Source: Persicaria tinctoria
Lineage: Eukaryota; Streptophyta; Magnoliopsida; Caryophyllales; Polygonaceae
Length of the DNA stretch: 64,000 bases
NCBI GenBank assembly: GCA_037127255.1
Contig: JBANSL010000004.1
Span: forward strand, 7,254,001 to 7,318,000
Reading direction: 5' to 3'
Shown here one piece after another: positions 43,138-56,186 of the stretch; the first letter of the stretch is position 1; the number at the start of each line of letters is the position of its first letter. A program made the position numbers and the translations under genes. The notes under the pieces are model-generated. The model saw only the letters and a list, made by a program, of their open reading frames with translations, made no database searches and had not been told where the DNA came from.

Positions 43138-44241
43138 TCAATAGTTAATTTTACCTTGCTTAACAGACCAAACCACACAAAGTAATAACAGTCTTGGCCA
43201 ACAAGGGATGGCAGGTTTACCAATAGTAAACATATGAGTTGGATTTTTTCCAAAATAAGTTCTAGTGTGCAATACAGCCTTCAATACACAGGTAACAAGT
43301 TCCCGCTTAATTTTAATAAACATTAGATCACAAACAAACGTATCTCTAATCCAATCCACAAAGGTGATCACCCGAAAACAGTTCAGTAAATAACATATAT
43401 ATCCTATAAATTTGAAGTTACCATAGAACATGAATAAGCCACCACAGAGCTCTAAACCAAGATAACAATTGAGCCAGAAGAGACTGAGAGTAGCTGAAAT
43501 CACCTGTACCAAAGCAGGGATGGGTTTGAGTTCTTCTTTAGCATTGGTTCTTCTCTTGTCTTTCCTGCCAGCAATGCACTGCAGAGATAGAACAGCACCA
43601 TCATTGAGGAGTATAAACCCCTCAGAGGATGGCACTCCGCCGGAGCGGTATTTGGGGCCCTTTCGGGGGGTGTTTGATGGATTTGCGATAGTCGCAACAT
43701 CCATGGGTTGTCTGCCTTCTTCATCTCTGGCCGAGCTCAACTCAGACCAAAAACAGAAGGCTTTACAATCAGATTTTTTATAAAAGAGAGAAGGGAATGA
43801 GAAGGAAAAGGATGAGATGTGTGAAATCTCAACCCCACCAACCAAGCCCTTGAAAGAAACATAGAAAAGGAGAGAGAAAGAAGGAGAAAACGAGATGGAT
43901 TTGCACCAAACCTCCATCCAGGGCAGTGCGAAGTGCCAACAGCAAAAGGCCTCCGCGGAGTACACAACAACACTGCACCACACCACCCCCATAACCGGCG
44001 AGTCTCTTTTTTTCCTCTTTCTGAAATTTTTCCCCACCAAACCAAATCGACGACAGCCGAATTCAAGAGTTTCAGGAAGATGACCACCAATTTCGCAATC
44101 CACAGGAGTCACCCAGAAAGCCGAAGTGAGAGGAGAAGAAAGTGGTTTCAGAAGCGTGGGGATGACGGGATTGATAATCGATCCCACAAAGAGATGGGAT
44201 TTGAGGCTTGAAATGGATTGAAACTCGCCAGATTTCAACAT
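43138..44241 (-). other. Open frame of 367 codons, unrecognised
   Basis: A minus-strand frame starting MLKSGEFQSISSLKSHLFVG, with a basic stretch (NFRKRKKRD) and a Ser/Phe-rich middle. The length is notable for AT-rich intergenic DNA. It ends about 80 bp before the next frame. No family recognised; a LINE 5' region or a host gene remnant are both possible. A repeated word GAGCAAGACTACCAGC at 42994 and 43078 joins this frame and the next. Confidence 0.32.
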
Positions 44242-44539
44242 GGTTTTAGGAATTTAGGGTTTAGAAGTCGATATTGGGGGCGCGTGGAAAAAGGATCCCA
44301 GCGCGTTCTTTCTGCCCTGAAAGGGTTTTTTTTGTATTACTCCATTTTCTCCCTAAGATTAGGAGTAATTATTAAGATGGTTTATAATTACTAGGGAATA
44401 GGGAGTCTCCCTTAACTTGTAGGTTGTTTATTCCTAGCTCAATAGTTTTTTTAGTATCCCTTGTTTTAAAGCAAATTAATGCCTCATCAATTAGTGGATC
44501 AGTGTACTTACCAATTCAAGACATTTGTATCCAATATTA
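44242..44539. other. Intergenic, no gene seen
   Basis: GC-richer near 44270-44320, then AT-rich. A possible 5' flank of the minus-strand frames; nothing else supported. Confidence 0.3.
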
Positions 44540-44890
44540 ATTGGATTTCCTTTCTAATCGCGTATGATGAAACCAATTGAACTCCCATCATATGCAGGTA
44601 AGGATCCATCAAAATTAAGCTTGAACATTCCGAAAGGAGGTTTTCTCCATTTCATTGTTTTTGGTTTATGTGCATGAGCTTGGTTTTCTCCGGCTTTCTA
44701 TTAGTGTCTCTCTAATCCTTTCTATTGATATAGCTGGTGGAGGTGGTTCGTTGTTGAATGTGATTTGATTACGGGTGAACCATGTAGTCCACCAACGGAA
44801 TGAGAATCTTTATTTGTCGGTTTTGTTCAATCTGTTGCCTAGCTAGTAGTATTAGGATTGGTCTTATGTTCCCATAGTTGCATTGTTTAA
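44540..44890 (-). pseudogene. LINE RNase H-region relic
   Basis: Minus-strand wording WWTTWFTRNQ, ERIRETL and FRNVQ with stops parallels the WWTMWYIRNQ and following part of the LINE at 37950. It is a separate, older LINE copy. Confidence 0.6.
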
Positions 44891-45128
44891 GAGGTGGTTT
44901 TCTGCAATTTTGCCCAAGAAAAAAGAATACATTCTAAAGGTTTTGGGCTTACTTGGACTTATTTGAAAATGGGTAAGAGGTTTCTCCATGATCGTAGAAC
45001 CATAGTTACATTGTTTAAGAGGTGATTTTCTGCAATTTTGCCGAAGAAAAAAGAATACATTCTAACGGTTTTGGGCTTAATTGGGTTTATTTGAGAAGGG
45101 GTAAGAGGTTTATCCGTGATTGTAGAAC
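44873..45128. repeat. Tandem duplication, 2 x 128 bp
   Basis: Two adjacent diverged units (44873-45000, 45001-45128), both with CATTGTTTAAGAGGTG and GAAAAAAGAATACATTCTAA. Confidence 0.85.
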
Positions 45129-45218
45129 AAATCTTTTAGGAAAAGGTAGAAATTTTTTTTAAAAAAAAAACATGAGGTGTAAAATTACGATATGGGGAGG
45201 GAAAAGAAAATGGGTAAG

Positions 45219-46294
45219 AGCAAGTCCAACAGCTTCTCTAAAATAGAGAAAAAGGGATATTTTAGAGAAAATTGACATTTTTTCTCCCCAACAGTTTCTC
45301 CAAACTCTTCTCTAAAATAGAGAAATGGATGGAGAGAGGGAAAAATCTCTAAATTTGGAAGAAGAGGTGATCTCTATAATTTAATGTTCAATTGTCCCTA
45401 TGTAGAATTTAATGATACAACCCCACATTTTCACACATAATATAGAAAAAAAATTAATTTCATACTTAATTATTAGTAATAAAAATATAATTATTTTTAA
45501 AAATTAATTAAAAAATGATATGATTTGAAATAATATATAAATTAATTATGTTAAATCAATATAGATAGAACAAAACATCATAATTCAATGTTAACTTTTA
45601 TAAATAAAATAGCACAACTAATTTCATCCAATTTAATGCTATAAAATTCACATTAAAAAATTAGTCTATAAAATTTTCACATTAAAAAATTAGTCTATAA
45701 AATTTTCACTTCAAAAAATATTCACTTGAACTCATAACTCATATTGGAATTAATGATTTTATTTTTATAAATTATAAATTAAGCCTTGTTAGTTAATTAA
45801 TTTAATTAATTAATCATATAGATCATTCACCAATCTAATTTATAATAAAATATACAATATATTAACTAATTGAAAATAATAACATTAAGTTTGAATAATA
45901 TTTTATCCAATTTCATGATAACTTTTTATAGTAACAATCTAAATTTAATATTAATACCACTTAAAAAATAAATATCAAATTTATCGCTAGATTTTGTTTT
46001 AAAAAAATATCACATGAGAATATAATAATAATAATAATAAAAAAATATGTCGTGCAAGAGGATGGGTAACATATAATAGTTCACCAACAAATGTGAGGCT
46101 AAATGTTAGAATTAAATTTAAATTAAGTTTTTAGAAATGTAGAATTAAATATCTTTCATAAATGTATTTATTTATTATAGTCTTTAATAAGTGTAAAAAT
46201 CTGTAAAAATAGAAAAGTTGTTGGAGTTAGAGTGAATTTTTTTTAGAGATTTTAATATTTTAGAGATTTTTTACCAAAGTTGTTGGGCTTGCTC
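45219..46294. mobile_element. PIF/Harbinger-type non-autonomous element (1076 bp)
   Basis: Inverted ends GAGCAAGTCCAACAGCTT and, at the right read inward, GAGCAAGCCCAACAACTT (16 of 18 match), flanked by TAA on both sides. The 3-bp TAA/TTA duplication is the PIF/Harbinger habit. The interior is AT-rich without coding. Confidence 0.82.
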
Positions 46295-46722
46295 TAAAAG
46301 GTTTCCATGGTTAAAGATGTATACCTCTAATTATTATTCTACTTTTTACTTTCTCGAAAACTACAACTAACCTAAAACGACTTGTTTTAATTAACGGAGA
46401 GAGTATTACACTATTTAAAAAGAAAAATTGATGATAAAAAGTAAACATTTTAATATTTTTTAACCATTTAAAATATATGCTCAAAAGTCAAACATTGTAC
46501 ATTCTCGGCCAAAAAGAGTAATTTAATAAATATATTTTTCATAAATTGGTAGGAGTATTTTGATATTTATTTCAATATTTTTTAGGGCTATTTGCACAAC
46601 TATATACTTTTTTTGCCGGGTTTGCACAAATACCACTTTTTAAGAAAAATTGCAAGAATACCATATGTGGTATCTGTGCAAATAGGAGGGGGAAATTGTT
46701 TAGCCGGTTGCAAGTTGTCCCA

Positions 46723-46726
<4 letters not shown>

Positions 46727-46775
<49 letters not shown>
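46727..46775. repeat. (GA)n microsatellite
   Basis: About 24 GA units just inside the left MULE end, before the transposase leader. Confidence 0.9.
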
Positions 46776-46779
<4 letters not shown>

Positions 46780-47913
46780 GACATTGGATTGGGTGGGGGA
46801 TTTTGGCGCCAAAATTGGAGAGAGGATGTGATGTGATGGGAAAGGGTTTCCCTCCATTTTTATAGTGTAATAAGAGAGGAGGAGAGAGGACGTCATTTTC
46901 GGTGTTCCCGTGGAAAAGAGAGCTGGAGAAGAAGGCCACCATTGGAGAAGAACCCATCCGCATTAAGGTCCAGTTGGTGAGCACGTGTCGGGCTCTTAAT
47001 TCGTTCGTGTCAGTGTTCGTAAACTTCCGTGTCACAGAGATATCTGAGAAACCCTAATTCTCAGTTGCAATGGGTAGGCTTCTCTTCTATTTCTCCTCAT
47101 GTTTCGTGAAGAGTAGATACCCATTACCAATGGTGCTGATCCGAGTTTTGAATTGCAGGGCAAAACGACAAAGTATGTGTGACTCTCAACTTCAACGGGC
47201 GTTGGGTGTTCGATGGTGCGGGGTGGGTGTATTATGGTGAAACAGAGCGGAAGAATGTTATAATTGAAGAGGGCATCGACTTCGCCTCTCTGACTCAACT
47301 GCTGAGGAGGAAGGTCGGCCATGATTGTTCATGTGAAGAGTGGTGGTTTTCTTACATGCCAAAGGGGGAAGAAGTCGGGCATCCGATAACGATAGGTGAT
47401 GACGACGACTTTGAGGCTTATAAGTTTCTCAACTCGATGTCTGGGGAACATCCATGGCCCATGGCGATATTTATTGGTCCAGTGGCGAAAGAGAGGCTTC
47501 AAGTACCACAACCCGGCGTAGTGGAAGAATGCTTGAGTGGGCCTCGTAACTCTGAAAAGGTGAAAAACAATGTGGAAACGGGGTTGGGAAGGGGTGACAG
47601 AGATAAATGTGAGGACGACAAAGGTATGGGTCCGGAGGTGATCCTCTTGGATGAGGTCATAGGGGAGAGGCAGGGTGACGTTACTGAAAAGGGTTTTGGA
47701 AGTGGTGACACACGTATTTATGAAGGTGACAAGGGTAAATGTCCAGAGTGGAACGACATGGATGAGGTGATAGGGAAGAGACAGGAGGACGCTACTGAGA
47801 GCGGGTTTGGAACTGGTGAAAACCTTAAGAGTGTAGGTGACAAGGGTAAAGGTCCGGAAATGATCCAGTTGGGTGGGGTGATAGGGAAGAGCGAAGAGCA
47901 CGCATGTGACATA

Positions 47914-50816
47914 TGAAATACCCCAAAGTATTTTTGGGGATTTCTTTTTAAGAAAATATATATTTATATAAAAGTTCTTTTATTTTTGAACTTAATAATG
48001 ATTTTTGGAAATTAAATGTATATAAAGTTCGTAACTATTTTGACACATTCATTTTTATTCGCTTAGGTGAAATTTAATAAATAAGTTATTTATTTTAAGT
48101 CATATTATGTTAAAACAAGTTTGCATATTTTTATTCAAATAAAGAGAGATTTATCGTTATAACTTATTTTAATTTCCGTAAAATATATATATGTAATATA
48201 AGGAGATAATAAACCATGGTTGCATAAAATAAAATGTATTTAAATTAAATATTTTATTATTTAAGCTGTGTAGAATTTTAATAAATAAAATTTTCGGATA
48301 AATATAGGTATATGTATATATTATAAATAAGTAAAGGCTAAACCGGTTTTCTTTTGGGTTTACTTGAACCGAACCATCAAAAAGGAAAAGAAAATTTGTG
48401 AACCGGGTTCACTGAACCGCTTCTTCTTCAACCTCCCGCCCGCGTTCACTGTTGAAATTGGGTAATTTTTACCTCCCTCAAATCTCGCCCGAAACTCAAC
48501 GATTTTGTTTCTAGAATGTTCCCTACTCGTTACAGCTGAGATTTATGTAACCAATTTTGTGATTCGGTATAAAAACGCAACCGAACGAGCTTATCTCCAA
48601 TTTCGAAAATCACCCGAATCCGCTCCGGTCAGGCCGAATCTCACCAAATTGAGGATCGGGATAGCGTTGAGAGCGATTATCTAATCGGTTTATGGAATTA
48701 TTTTAATTCAATTCGTTCCCTAATCCTCCTCCTATAAATACCCCTTTTGGGATCACTTTCGAAGCACACCATCACCACTCCTCTCCATCTCCGAGCTCTC
48801 AACCTATTCCATGGAATTCTAAACACCTCTAGCAACATTTCCCTTCACAAAGTTTTCAAAAAATCATTCCGAAACCGAAAGCCTCAATTTTCGAATCAAA
48901 CCTCGCCGGAGCCACCCTCTTCCACCCTCGTCCGCCGCTGCCGGAGCCACCAGCCGCCACCCGGAGGAGCGCCCAGTCACCACGAGTCCGTAGCCGCCAG
49001 CCTCGTGCGCCGCCGAGAGCCTTGCTGCCGCCAGTGCCTCGCCGAAGTCGTGCCAGAACCTCATCGGAAAACACCTGCTTGAAGCGTATCGGGTTGAAGG
49101 AAGAAGAACCATAATCGCGTAAAACTTCCCATTCTTCTACATTTTTTAAAATATGTCCTTTTTCAGTTTTAAGAATTTCAGATTCTAACCCGTACTTTTA
49201 TTTGGGCATAAATTGCTTCCAACTCCGTTAACTCGCAGAGGCCCATCAACCCATACGCCCGTACGAAGAATTCAAAACCGACCAACCGTTAACACTTGCA
49301 ACTTCAAATCGAGGCAAGTGACATTCCGAGCTTTTCCGCTCATTTCGGTGCTTTCGTGTCTATAGTTGTTTCTTTCCGTTGGAATGCTTGCCAAATTAAT
49401 TAAAATAAATCACAATTCACTTGCTTGTGTGATTTATTCAACCGTCAATTTGAATTTGGCAAGTATAAATGGGTAATGTTATTATTCGACGTCTCTATAT
49501 AATAATGACATAGATACCCACCTTTTTATTAAAGCATGATTTATTTTGTTCTTTCATGCTAGTTGTTTAAGAAAGGGATATGTTTCTTTTATGTATCCAT
49601 TATGTTTATTTCGTTGTGATCAATGTTGTAAATAATTAGTAATAATGTGAGGATCGGTTGTTGCGAGTGAAACTAAATCGAATCCAAACCAATCAAAAGC
49701 AAAGTGAATCATAAATTTAAAATCGTAAAGTAATGTGAAGAATTGTAAGGTAAAGTAGTCAATCAATCAACGAAAAGCAATGTGAAATGGTAAAGTGAAG
49801 TGTGAGTAAAGTGTAAGTCGGGGCCGTTACTCCTCGGTCTTAAGGTTTCATGAAACTACACTTCCATGCGAGGTGTTACACAACCAATGGTTGTAGGTCG
49901 CTATCCACTATAGACAGAGTGGGACCGGTAATAGTCGATAAAAAAGATAAAGGATGTAAAATGCATATCATGTGAGTAAGTGAGTGAAGAATAATGTACA
50001 AGTAACAAACATGGTTTGAACTAGGTATTGGGGGGGGGGGGGGGGGGACACAAGATCAACCCTTAATCGACTGTCTCAGCCCGCGGTTTAAAACTCTCCG
50101 GAAGAGTCCTGCCCTCTGGGTCGATTTTGGGCCACATCGAGTACCTTTTGAACCAATACTTAGTTCAGACATTATAATAAAAACGTATTAATAATATAAT
50201 GGGTAGTAATCATGAATCGTTTCAAGCTATGTCATATTCCATCCTTAATCGGAATATGATTCCTAATACATCTTTTGTTGCTCAATCCTTTTGGATTATC
50301 CGTGTCATAGGAGGGTCGGGTCACAAATAAGCCAATTCACTTCAAATATTCAAATCTCATTTGGATTTAATTCTTACCGTTTCATGGTCACTTGAATCCA
50401 AAGTTGTCTCTGCTTTCGTGCCGTCACTTGCTAGTTCTCGCGAACTAACCGTCCTTTGTTTGGATGGCTGGTTTCCACAGGTTTAGATAAAGCACTACAA
50501 GGTTGAAGGTCGGAAATGTGAGTCGGAATCGTCTTCAAATGTTTTTAGTATTTTACCTTTGTTTTTCAAGAGTTTAAATATTATCTTGTATTTGCTATCG
50601 AAATATTGTAACGATGTTGTAGTATACTTAGTATTTGTTCCGCTTAAAGTCTTACGCGATTTAATTGTATTTCATTCAAGTATTTAATATTATCATCTTG
50701 TTTATGGGAGCATGGTTGCATGTCCCTATAAGCCTAAGGTGGTTACAAAGACATTAAAGTCCGAGTAATCACTGGCGCTGTGGCATTCCCTTGGTTTATA
50801 AAAAGGGGGTGTTACA
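47914..50816 (+). mobile_element. Solo LTR (2903 bp) inside the transposase
   Basis: It starts TGAAATACCCCAAAG and ends GGGGGTGTTACA, with a perfect 5-bp duplication ACATA (47909-47913, 50817-50821). No internal retrotransposon genes, primer-binding site or second LTR are seen, so it is a single long LTR left by recombination. A TATA box (48733-48740) and a leader-like stretch at 48760-48830 set the plus orientation. A run of about 18 G is at 50030-50047. The end sequences resemble long-LTR gypsy elements of the Tekay/Del type. Confidence 0.88.
48733..48740 (+). promoter_or_regulatory. LTR TATA box
   Basis: TATAAATA preceding a CACCATCACCACTCCTCTCC-type leader; the likely transcription start of the lost retrotransposon lies near 48760. 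Confidence 0.55.
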
Positions 50817-53063
50817 ACATAGGGGCTGGATCCGGTGTCATGGATATTCTTGAGAGTGACATGAATATTGTTGAGGGTGACAGGTGTAATGGTATAGATG
50901 TTATCCACATGGGTGACACGGACTCCTACTCAGATGACACGGAAAAAGGTGAAGGTGACAGGTATAAGGGGGTGGATCTCATAGCCATTAGCAGTGAGGA
51001 GGAGGAGGAGGAGGAGGACTTCGATTCCGGAGTGAAGAGGGAAGAAGATTGTTCATATTATTATGACTGGGAGGATTATGAGGAAGACCAGGGTATGAGG
51101 GTGTCATCGGAGGAGGACGAAGTTGAGGAGGAGGTGATTAGGGAAATAGAAGATCGGGTTCCTAGGTCCAGCACATCCCCACCGTCGATGGAGAAAGTAG
51201 AAGCTATGTTGGACAAAGAAACGCCTCGGACCCAGGAACCACGACGGAAGCTGACAGAAATTTCGGAGGGACAAATGTTCGCCTCGAAGGTAGAATTGCA
51301 TACTTGCCTAAAGTGGATTGCAGTGGAGAAGTGCTTCGAGTTCGTAGTGAAGAGGTCGTGTAAGAAAACCTATTTAGTTGGTTGTTTGGACACCAAGTGC
51401 ACGTGGATGTTAAGGGCGTCGACTTACCGGCACACGACAATGTGGTGCATCCGACAGTATGTCCAGGAGCATACATGTGACATTAGCATGATGCACAACC
51501 ATAGCCGACATGCCACGTAAGTGTTAATTTAGTTGCGAACAGCTATTTCTGTCACACAACATTATTCCCCATGTCACATTACGTAACTCACCATGACACC
51601 ATTATATGCAGGTTCACCGGGACTCGAAAGGACCTCGTTCCCGAGCAAGTCCAGAAAATGACGAAGTCCGAGTATGGAGTATCGTGTAGCTACTGGACGG
51701 CACGAAGGGCACGGCTGACAGCGTTGGAGGTGAAGCATGGGACGTACGAAGACAGCTACCGAGATATTATTCCATACTTGCACATGTTGGAGCAGACGAA
51801 CCCTGGGACATATACGAAGTTAGAGCTGGACGGATCCCAAAGATTCAAGTACGCCTTTATTAGCTTCGGAGTATGGCGCAAGGCGATTCCCTGCCTTCGA
51901 AAGGTAATACCCCGTGTCGGTAGTAAGATATTGCATGTCACCTAACATACATAACCATGTCACCTAACCAACTGGTGTCGATATCCATGTCCAGGTGATT
52001 TCAGTTGATGGGAGTTTCCTGAAAGGGAAGTTCAGGGGCACGCTTCTATTTGCCACAGCCCAAGATGCAGACCACAGTATATACCCGATCGCTTTTGCGA
52101 TTGTCGATGGTGAGAATCACGGGTCATGGGGCTTCTTCTTGAAGAAATGCTACATGTCGTCGAGGATACACCGGACTTAATGTTTGTCTCGGATCGGCAT
52201 CTTAGTATCGTCAAAGGTTTGAGGGACAATTATGTGTTTGCTAAGCAAGGGGCCTGCCGATGGCATCTATTTCAGAATGCCAAGGTGAAGTACAGGGGGG
52301 TGACGGTCCTGCACACATTGTACTTAAAGGTGGCGAAGGCGTACACGAGGGCAGAGTTCGATAAGCACTTTGCTGATTTTTGCGCTCAGGCACCCGCTGC
52401 GGGGCAATACCTAAGAGAGGCTGGATTCCAGAACTGGGCCCGAGCATACTTCTTGGGGATGCGGTGCGGTACAACATATTGACGACGAACAACTCCGAGT
52501 GTCTGAATTCGGTGTTCAAGGAGCCCCGCGAGCTACCCATCACAGCTCTGATTGATGCTGTCATCGAAACAATATCCAAGTGGTTTAACGATCGACGGGA
52601 AAAAATCACCAAATCGCCGTCGACGGTCAGCGATTACGTTCAAGGTGAGATGCAAACGAGCTATTCGTTGGCAACATTCTTGGTTGTCAAAGCCCTCAGC
52701 TCACACGAGTACACTGTCCGCAGAGGGTCCGACACCTGGGTTGTGAACTTGTGTGCCCGGACCTGCACATGCAAGCGGTTCGAGATTGACCAGTTTCCGT
52801 GCCAGCACGCCATAGCGGCTTCAAGGTATCGAGGTAGCAATTTCTTCTCTCTTGTGAATGACTTCTACAAAGTCGCCGCCTGGAAGGCGTGTTACGAGAA
52901 TTTGGTATATCCGGTCCCTCCAAAAGAAGAGTGGCAAATCCCCCCAGCCATGTCCAACGCGGTGTGTCTCCCCCCGGACGTGAAGCGACGCCCTGGTCGC
53001 CCTAAGACTTGTCGATACCCATTTCGGGGAGAATTTAGCCGTTCCAAGCGCCGTCGTTCTTAG

Positions 53064-54410
53064 ATGCGTTCCTCCAGTGGTGGTCCAACGCCTTACCTCA
53101 GCAGCTGGGTAGTCTTTTGCATTTGCCGTATCAGGTCAGTGGTTGGACCATTATCCGTCGATGTTATATTTTGAAGGGGAAACGTATTTGGTAGTGTAAT
53201 TACGCTGTTTGTGCATATGACAAGCTGTAAGGAGTCTCCTGTACTTTTGGGAAGGGTTTCCACACTACAGTTAAGCGGTGAAGAACTTTGTAGTACTTTT
53301 GGGGACGGTTTCACAACAAAATCCATGTCAGCCTACTTGTATTCCCGTGTCAGGTGGAAGGGGTTATCATGTCACAGGTTTCAATTTCATGGTAGACATT
53401 TCATCGGTTGAAGCTATGATAATGAATTCAACAATGAATTGGCACTTATTTGACAAAATGTTTACAGTTCTGATTGGTTGTGGTAGTGGTGTTAGGAAAT
53501 CACCCTTGTGAACATATTGAAATCACCTTCATGACAATGTTGAAGGGGTTATTATGTAAGGTGTCACTGGATTGTAAGTTGGGTGACACGGGCGATTTCC
53601 TGACAACTTATAACCAAAGTTTCGACAATAATAACTTGGTCAAAATGGTTGCTCGTACCTCAAAACAAAAACAAAACAAAAAGAAAACAAAATTCAAACA
53701 AAAAAGAAAACAAAAAGAAAACAACAAAGAATAAAAGTTGACAAGCGTCCCGGATATCACCCCACAACTCAAAACCGTTCAAAACCGTGCGATTTCCTGT
53801 ATTCATCGGGACTCCATCCCAAAATTTCCATAACTCAAAATCGTTCGAAAGGGGGAGGAAGAAGAGACGCCGGCGACGAGGAACAACGGGTCGAAGAAGA
53901 TACTGCCGGGGACTTTCGGATAAGAGAAGAACGCCGCGAGAAAACTCATAAGGTACGCCTCCTATCTCCGTTGTCCGTTATCTTCGAATCTTGGGTTCGG
54001 GGTGGGTGGATGGAACAACCTACTATGGTGGTTAGGGATTGAACGTTAATGAGGCCGGTTTTGTCGATGGTGGAGGTGGTTGCGAATGAAGGACAAGGAG
54101 CGGGGTTTTGGTGATTGGAAAACCCGCGGTTAGGTTTTAGTAAGCCCGAAGAGGATCCCTACGGTGGGGGTCGAAATAGGGAATGGGGTAGATTAGGGGT
54201 ATGATTGTGAATGGGGACGATTCGGGGTTCCATTAATTTCAAATTCAGATTTGGGGAGTTGATGTGGAATGTATGTCGTCATTGGTATAGGAACGTTCAG
54301 ACATTTGTGAAATGGGTTTCCAAATTGAGTGACATGGGTTTACAAAGGTAGTGACATTGACTACAAACTTTCTCGATAACTTATGGTTGCTCTTAAACTG
54401 CAGGAAACAA
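53064..54410. other. Spacer between transposase and ULP gene
   Basis: No coding frame recognised. A-rich near 53655-53735. A GC-richer leader with GAAGAAGAGACGCCGGCGACG lies near 53860, then intron-like sequence up to an AG just before the ATG at 54411, suggesting an untranslated first exon for the ULP gene. Confidence 0.4.
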
Positions 54411-56186
54411 ATGGCTCGGACAAAATATACACGTCCACAGAATCAGCGGTTACGCGCACGGGTAACCGAAGGGTCGAGTGTGGAGATGCTTGCCAACATC
54501 GCCGAATACGTCGAGGAGACGGACGCCGCTAGGGATCTCGTGGGGAAGACACTGGAGAAGATTATGGATACCTTGGAGAAGATGGATGATAGGGTACTTC
54601 AGTCTTTCGCATTAATCACTCTCATATTGTTCTTAAGTTCAACGACTATGGAAAATAGAATAATGACATGGGACTTACAGTATGTGGCAGTGACACCGGA
54701 TATAAAACTGTTGGAGGAGATGGTGGACTTATTGTAACAAGTTATTGTGTGCAGATAAAAGTGTTGGAGGAGAATGTCCATGAAATGCGGGATGGAAAAT
54801 TGATTGGAAGAGGCAAGGAACAAAGAGTAAGGGATAGTGATAAGGAGTATGTACATGTTGGAATCCATCTAAGTTGTAGATCGGTTTTGCAGGATGTTGA
54901 TGTTGATGTACCAGAGGGGGCTAGTGCTGAAGCTGTGGAGCAGCCCCAACAGGTTGCTAAGGTACGCTCCTTGTGGCTCGTGCCATTCATCCGTTATGTG
55001 TTCAATAGTGGCATGGGGATGATAGGTAGGCGACGGGGGTCGGTTTGTTATGTGACATGGGAAATGTTTGTTTGCATTCAGAGGTTGTTCGTGGACGAGG
55101 AATGTGAGAGCAAGGCGTCGAAGATTACGAAACCGCGGGCCTCTAAAGGGAAGGACGTCATCGTTCCGGGTGAAGCCGTTGCCATGGGACTAGTTTCTGC
55201 GGCCGACTATGAGGCTCTACAGGGGTGGCTCGCTAGGTAACCCATCGTCTCATTTCAGTCTTCATTATACGGCACAGTAACCCTTTCATCGATTCCACTC
55301 CATTGTACGGTCCAGTGCCGACGGTGAGAACCTGTCAACGGCTTGCGGCAAGGACCTGTCGAAGGCGTTTTTTACCATCCTCCAGACGCCCCGCTATTGG
55401 ATCTACTCAGAGGTATATTGAAATTGTGCCATTTTATTATGATTGCCCTTGTTTACGCAATTCGGTTGCTGTTGGACTATGTTGTGGGTTGTCATGGGGG
55501 TTCACTTGACGCAGCACTTCGACCAGTCATGCTACCTGCTACGGAAACAAAGCGCGGAGAGGGGTTTCGAAAATGGGCGGCGAGTCATTGTGTTGGACTC
55601 CTACTTCTCCAGCTTCCTGGAGAGGGAGTGGAAGGAGTACAACTCAGACGTCGGGGGGTATGAGGCGAGTGCCACACTCCTCTCATACTTCGACGGGCGG
55701 GCCCCGGTGGCCATGGGGCGGCCGTGGACAGGCGGGGACCTCGTCCTCCTACCCCTCAACCTGAGGGGAAGACATTGGGTTGTCGTTGCTCTTGATCTGA
55801 ATGAGTGGCAGTTGAAGCTGTACGACTGCGATGTGCACTGCGTGAGAGACGCCGAACTCCCACCCCTGCTGATGCACGTTACCCACCTCCTCCCCATCAT
55901 CATGGATGCACACGCTGAGATGAAGGTGAAGTATGCATCGAAGCTGCCAGAGCCGTTTCGCATAATCCGCGACAAGCGCGTTCCGCAAACCAAGCTCAGG
56001 TATGATTGGTGCGACCCCTCTTTTTCATTTCACTTGATGATATCTCCGCATCTGTTTTGACAAAATCTCCGTCATTGCAGTGGTGACTGTGGCCCTTACA
56101 CGATAAGATTCGTGGAGCTCCTCATGGATAGCGATCCCCCCTTTGATGGGCTAGACGACGGTGTACTCCTTCCATTCCCTAGGTAG
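54411..56186 (+). CDS. ULP-type (C48) cysteine protease gene of the MULE, DUF1985 lost
   Basis: Probable exons: 54411-54593, 54755-54961, 55082-55236, 55316-55412, 55515-55999 and 56081-56186, with GT-AG borders; an extra intron inside the second is possible. The N-terminus (MARTKYTRPQ, RARVTEGSSVEML) parallels that of the minus-strand gene, but the following DUF1985 region is missing, and the frame passes directly to the later coiled part (TLEKMDDRV). The C-terminal protease has His in RGRHWVVVALD, Asp in LYDCD, Gln in VPQTKL and Cys in SGDCGPYTIRF, the ULP/SENP catalytic set. Such enzymes cut SUMO or similar peptides; the target here is unknown. It may be an active protease, but one splice or the 54961-55082 segment could still be broken. 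Confidence 0.75.

Larger units (their letters stand above)
47070..53063 (+). pseudogene. mudrA-type MULE transposase, interrupted and frameshifted
   Basis: Exons: 47070-47073, 47159-47913 joined to 50822-51516 (split by a solo LTR), 51612-51903 and 51995-53063; the introns are GT-AG. Order: an N-terminal PB1-like region, acidic spacer repeats (GDKGKG/GDRYKG-type), a MuDR DNA-binding domain (FASKVELHTCLKWI, Cys/His zinc pattern), the MULE transposase core (VISVDGSFLKGKFRG and FVSDRHLSIVKG carry two catalytic Asp), a SWIM zinc finger (CTCKRF, PCQHAIA), and a C-terminal AT-hook RRPGRPK. A one-base loss near 52135 (CTTCTTCTT run) and another in the G-run near 52458 break the frame. Without the LTR the first parts read straight through. 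It would cut and join the MULE ends. Confidence 0.92.

Noticed and set aside
46572..47035. Ser-Leu repeat proteins across the GA microsatellite
   Set aside because: Translation of (GA)n only.
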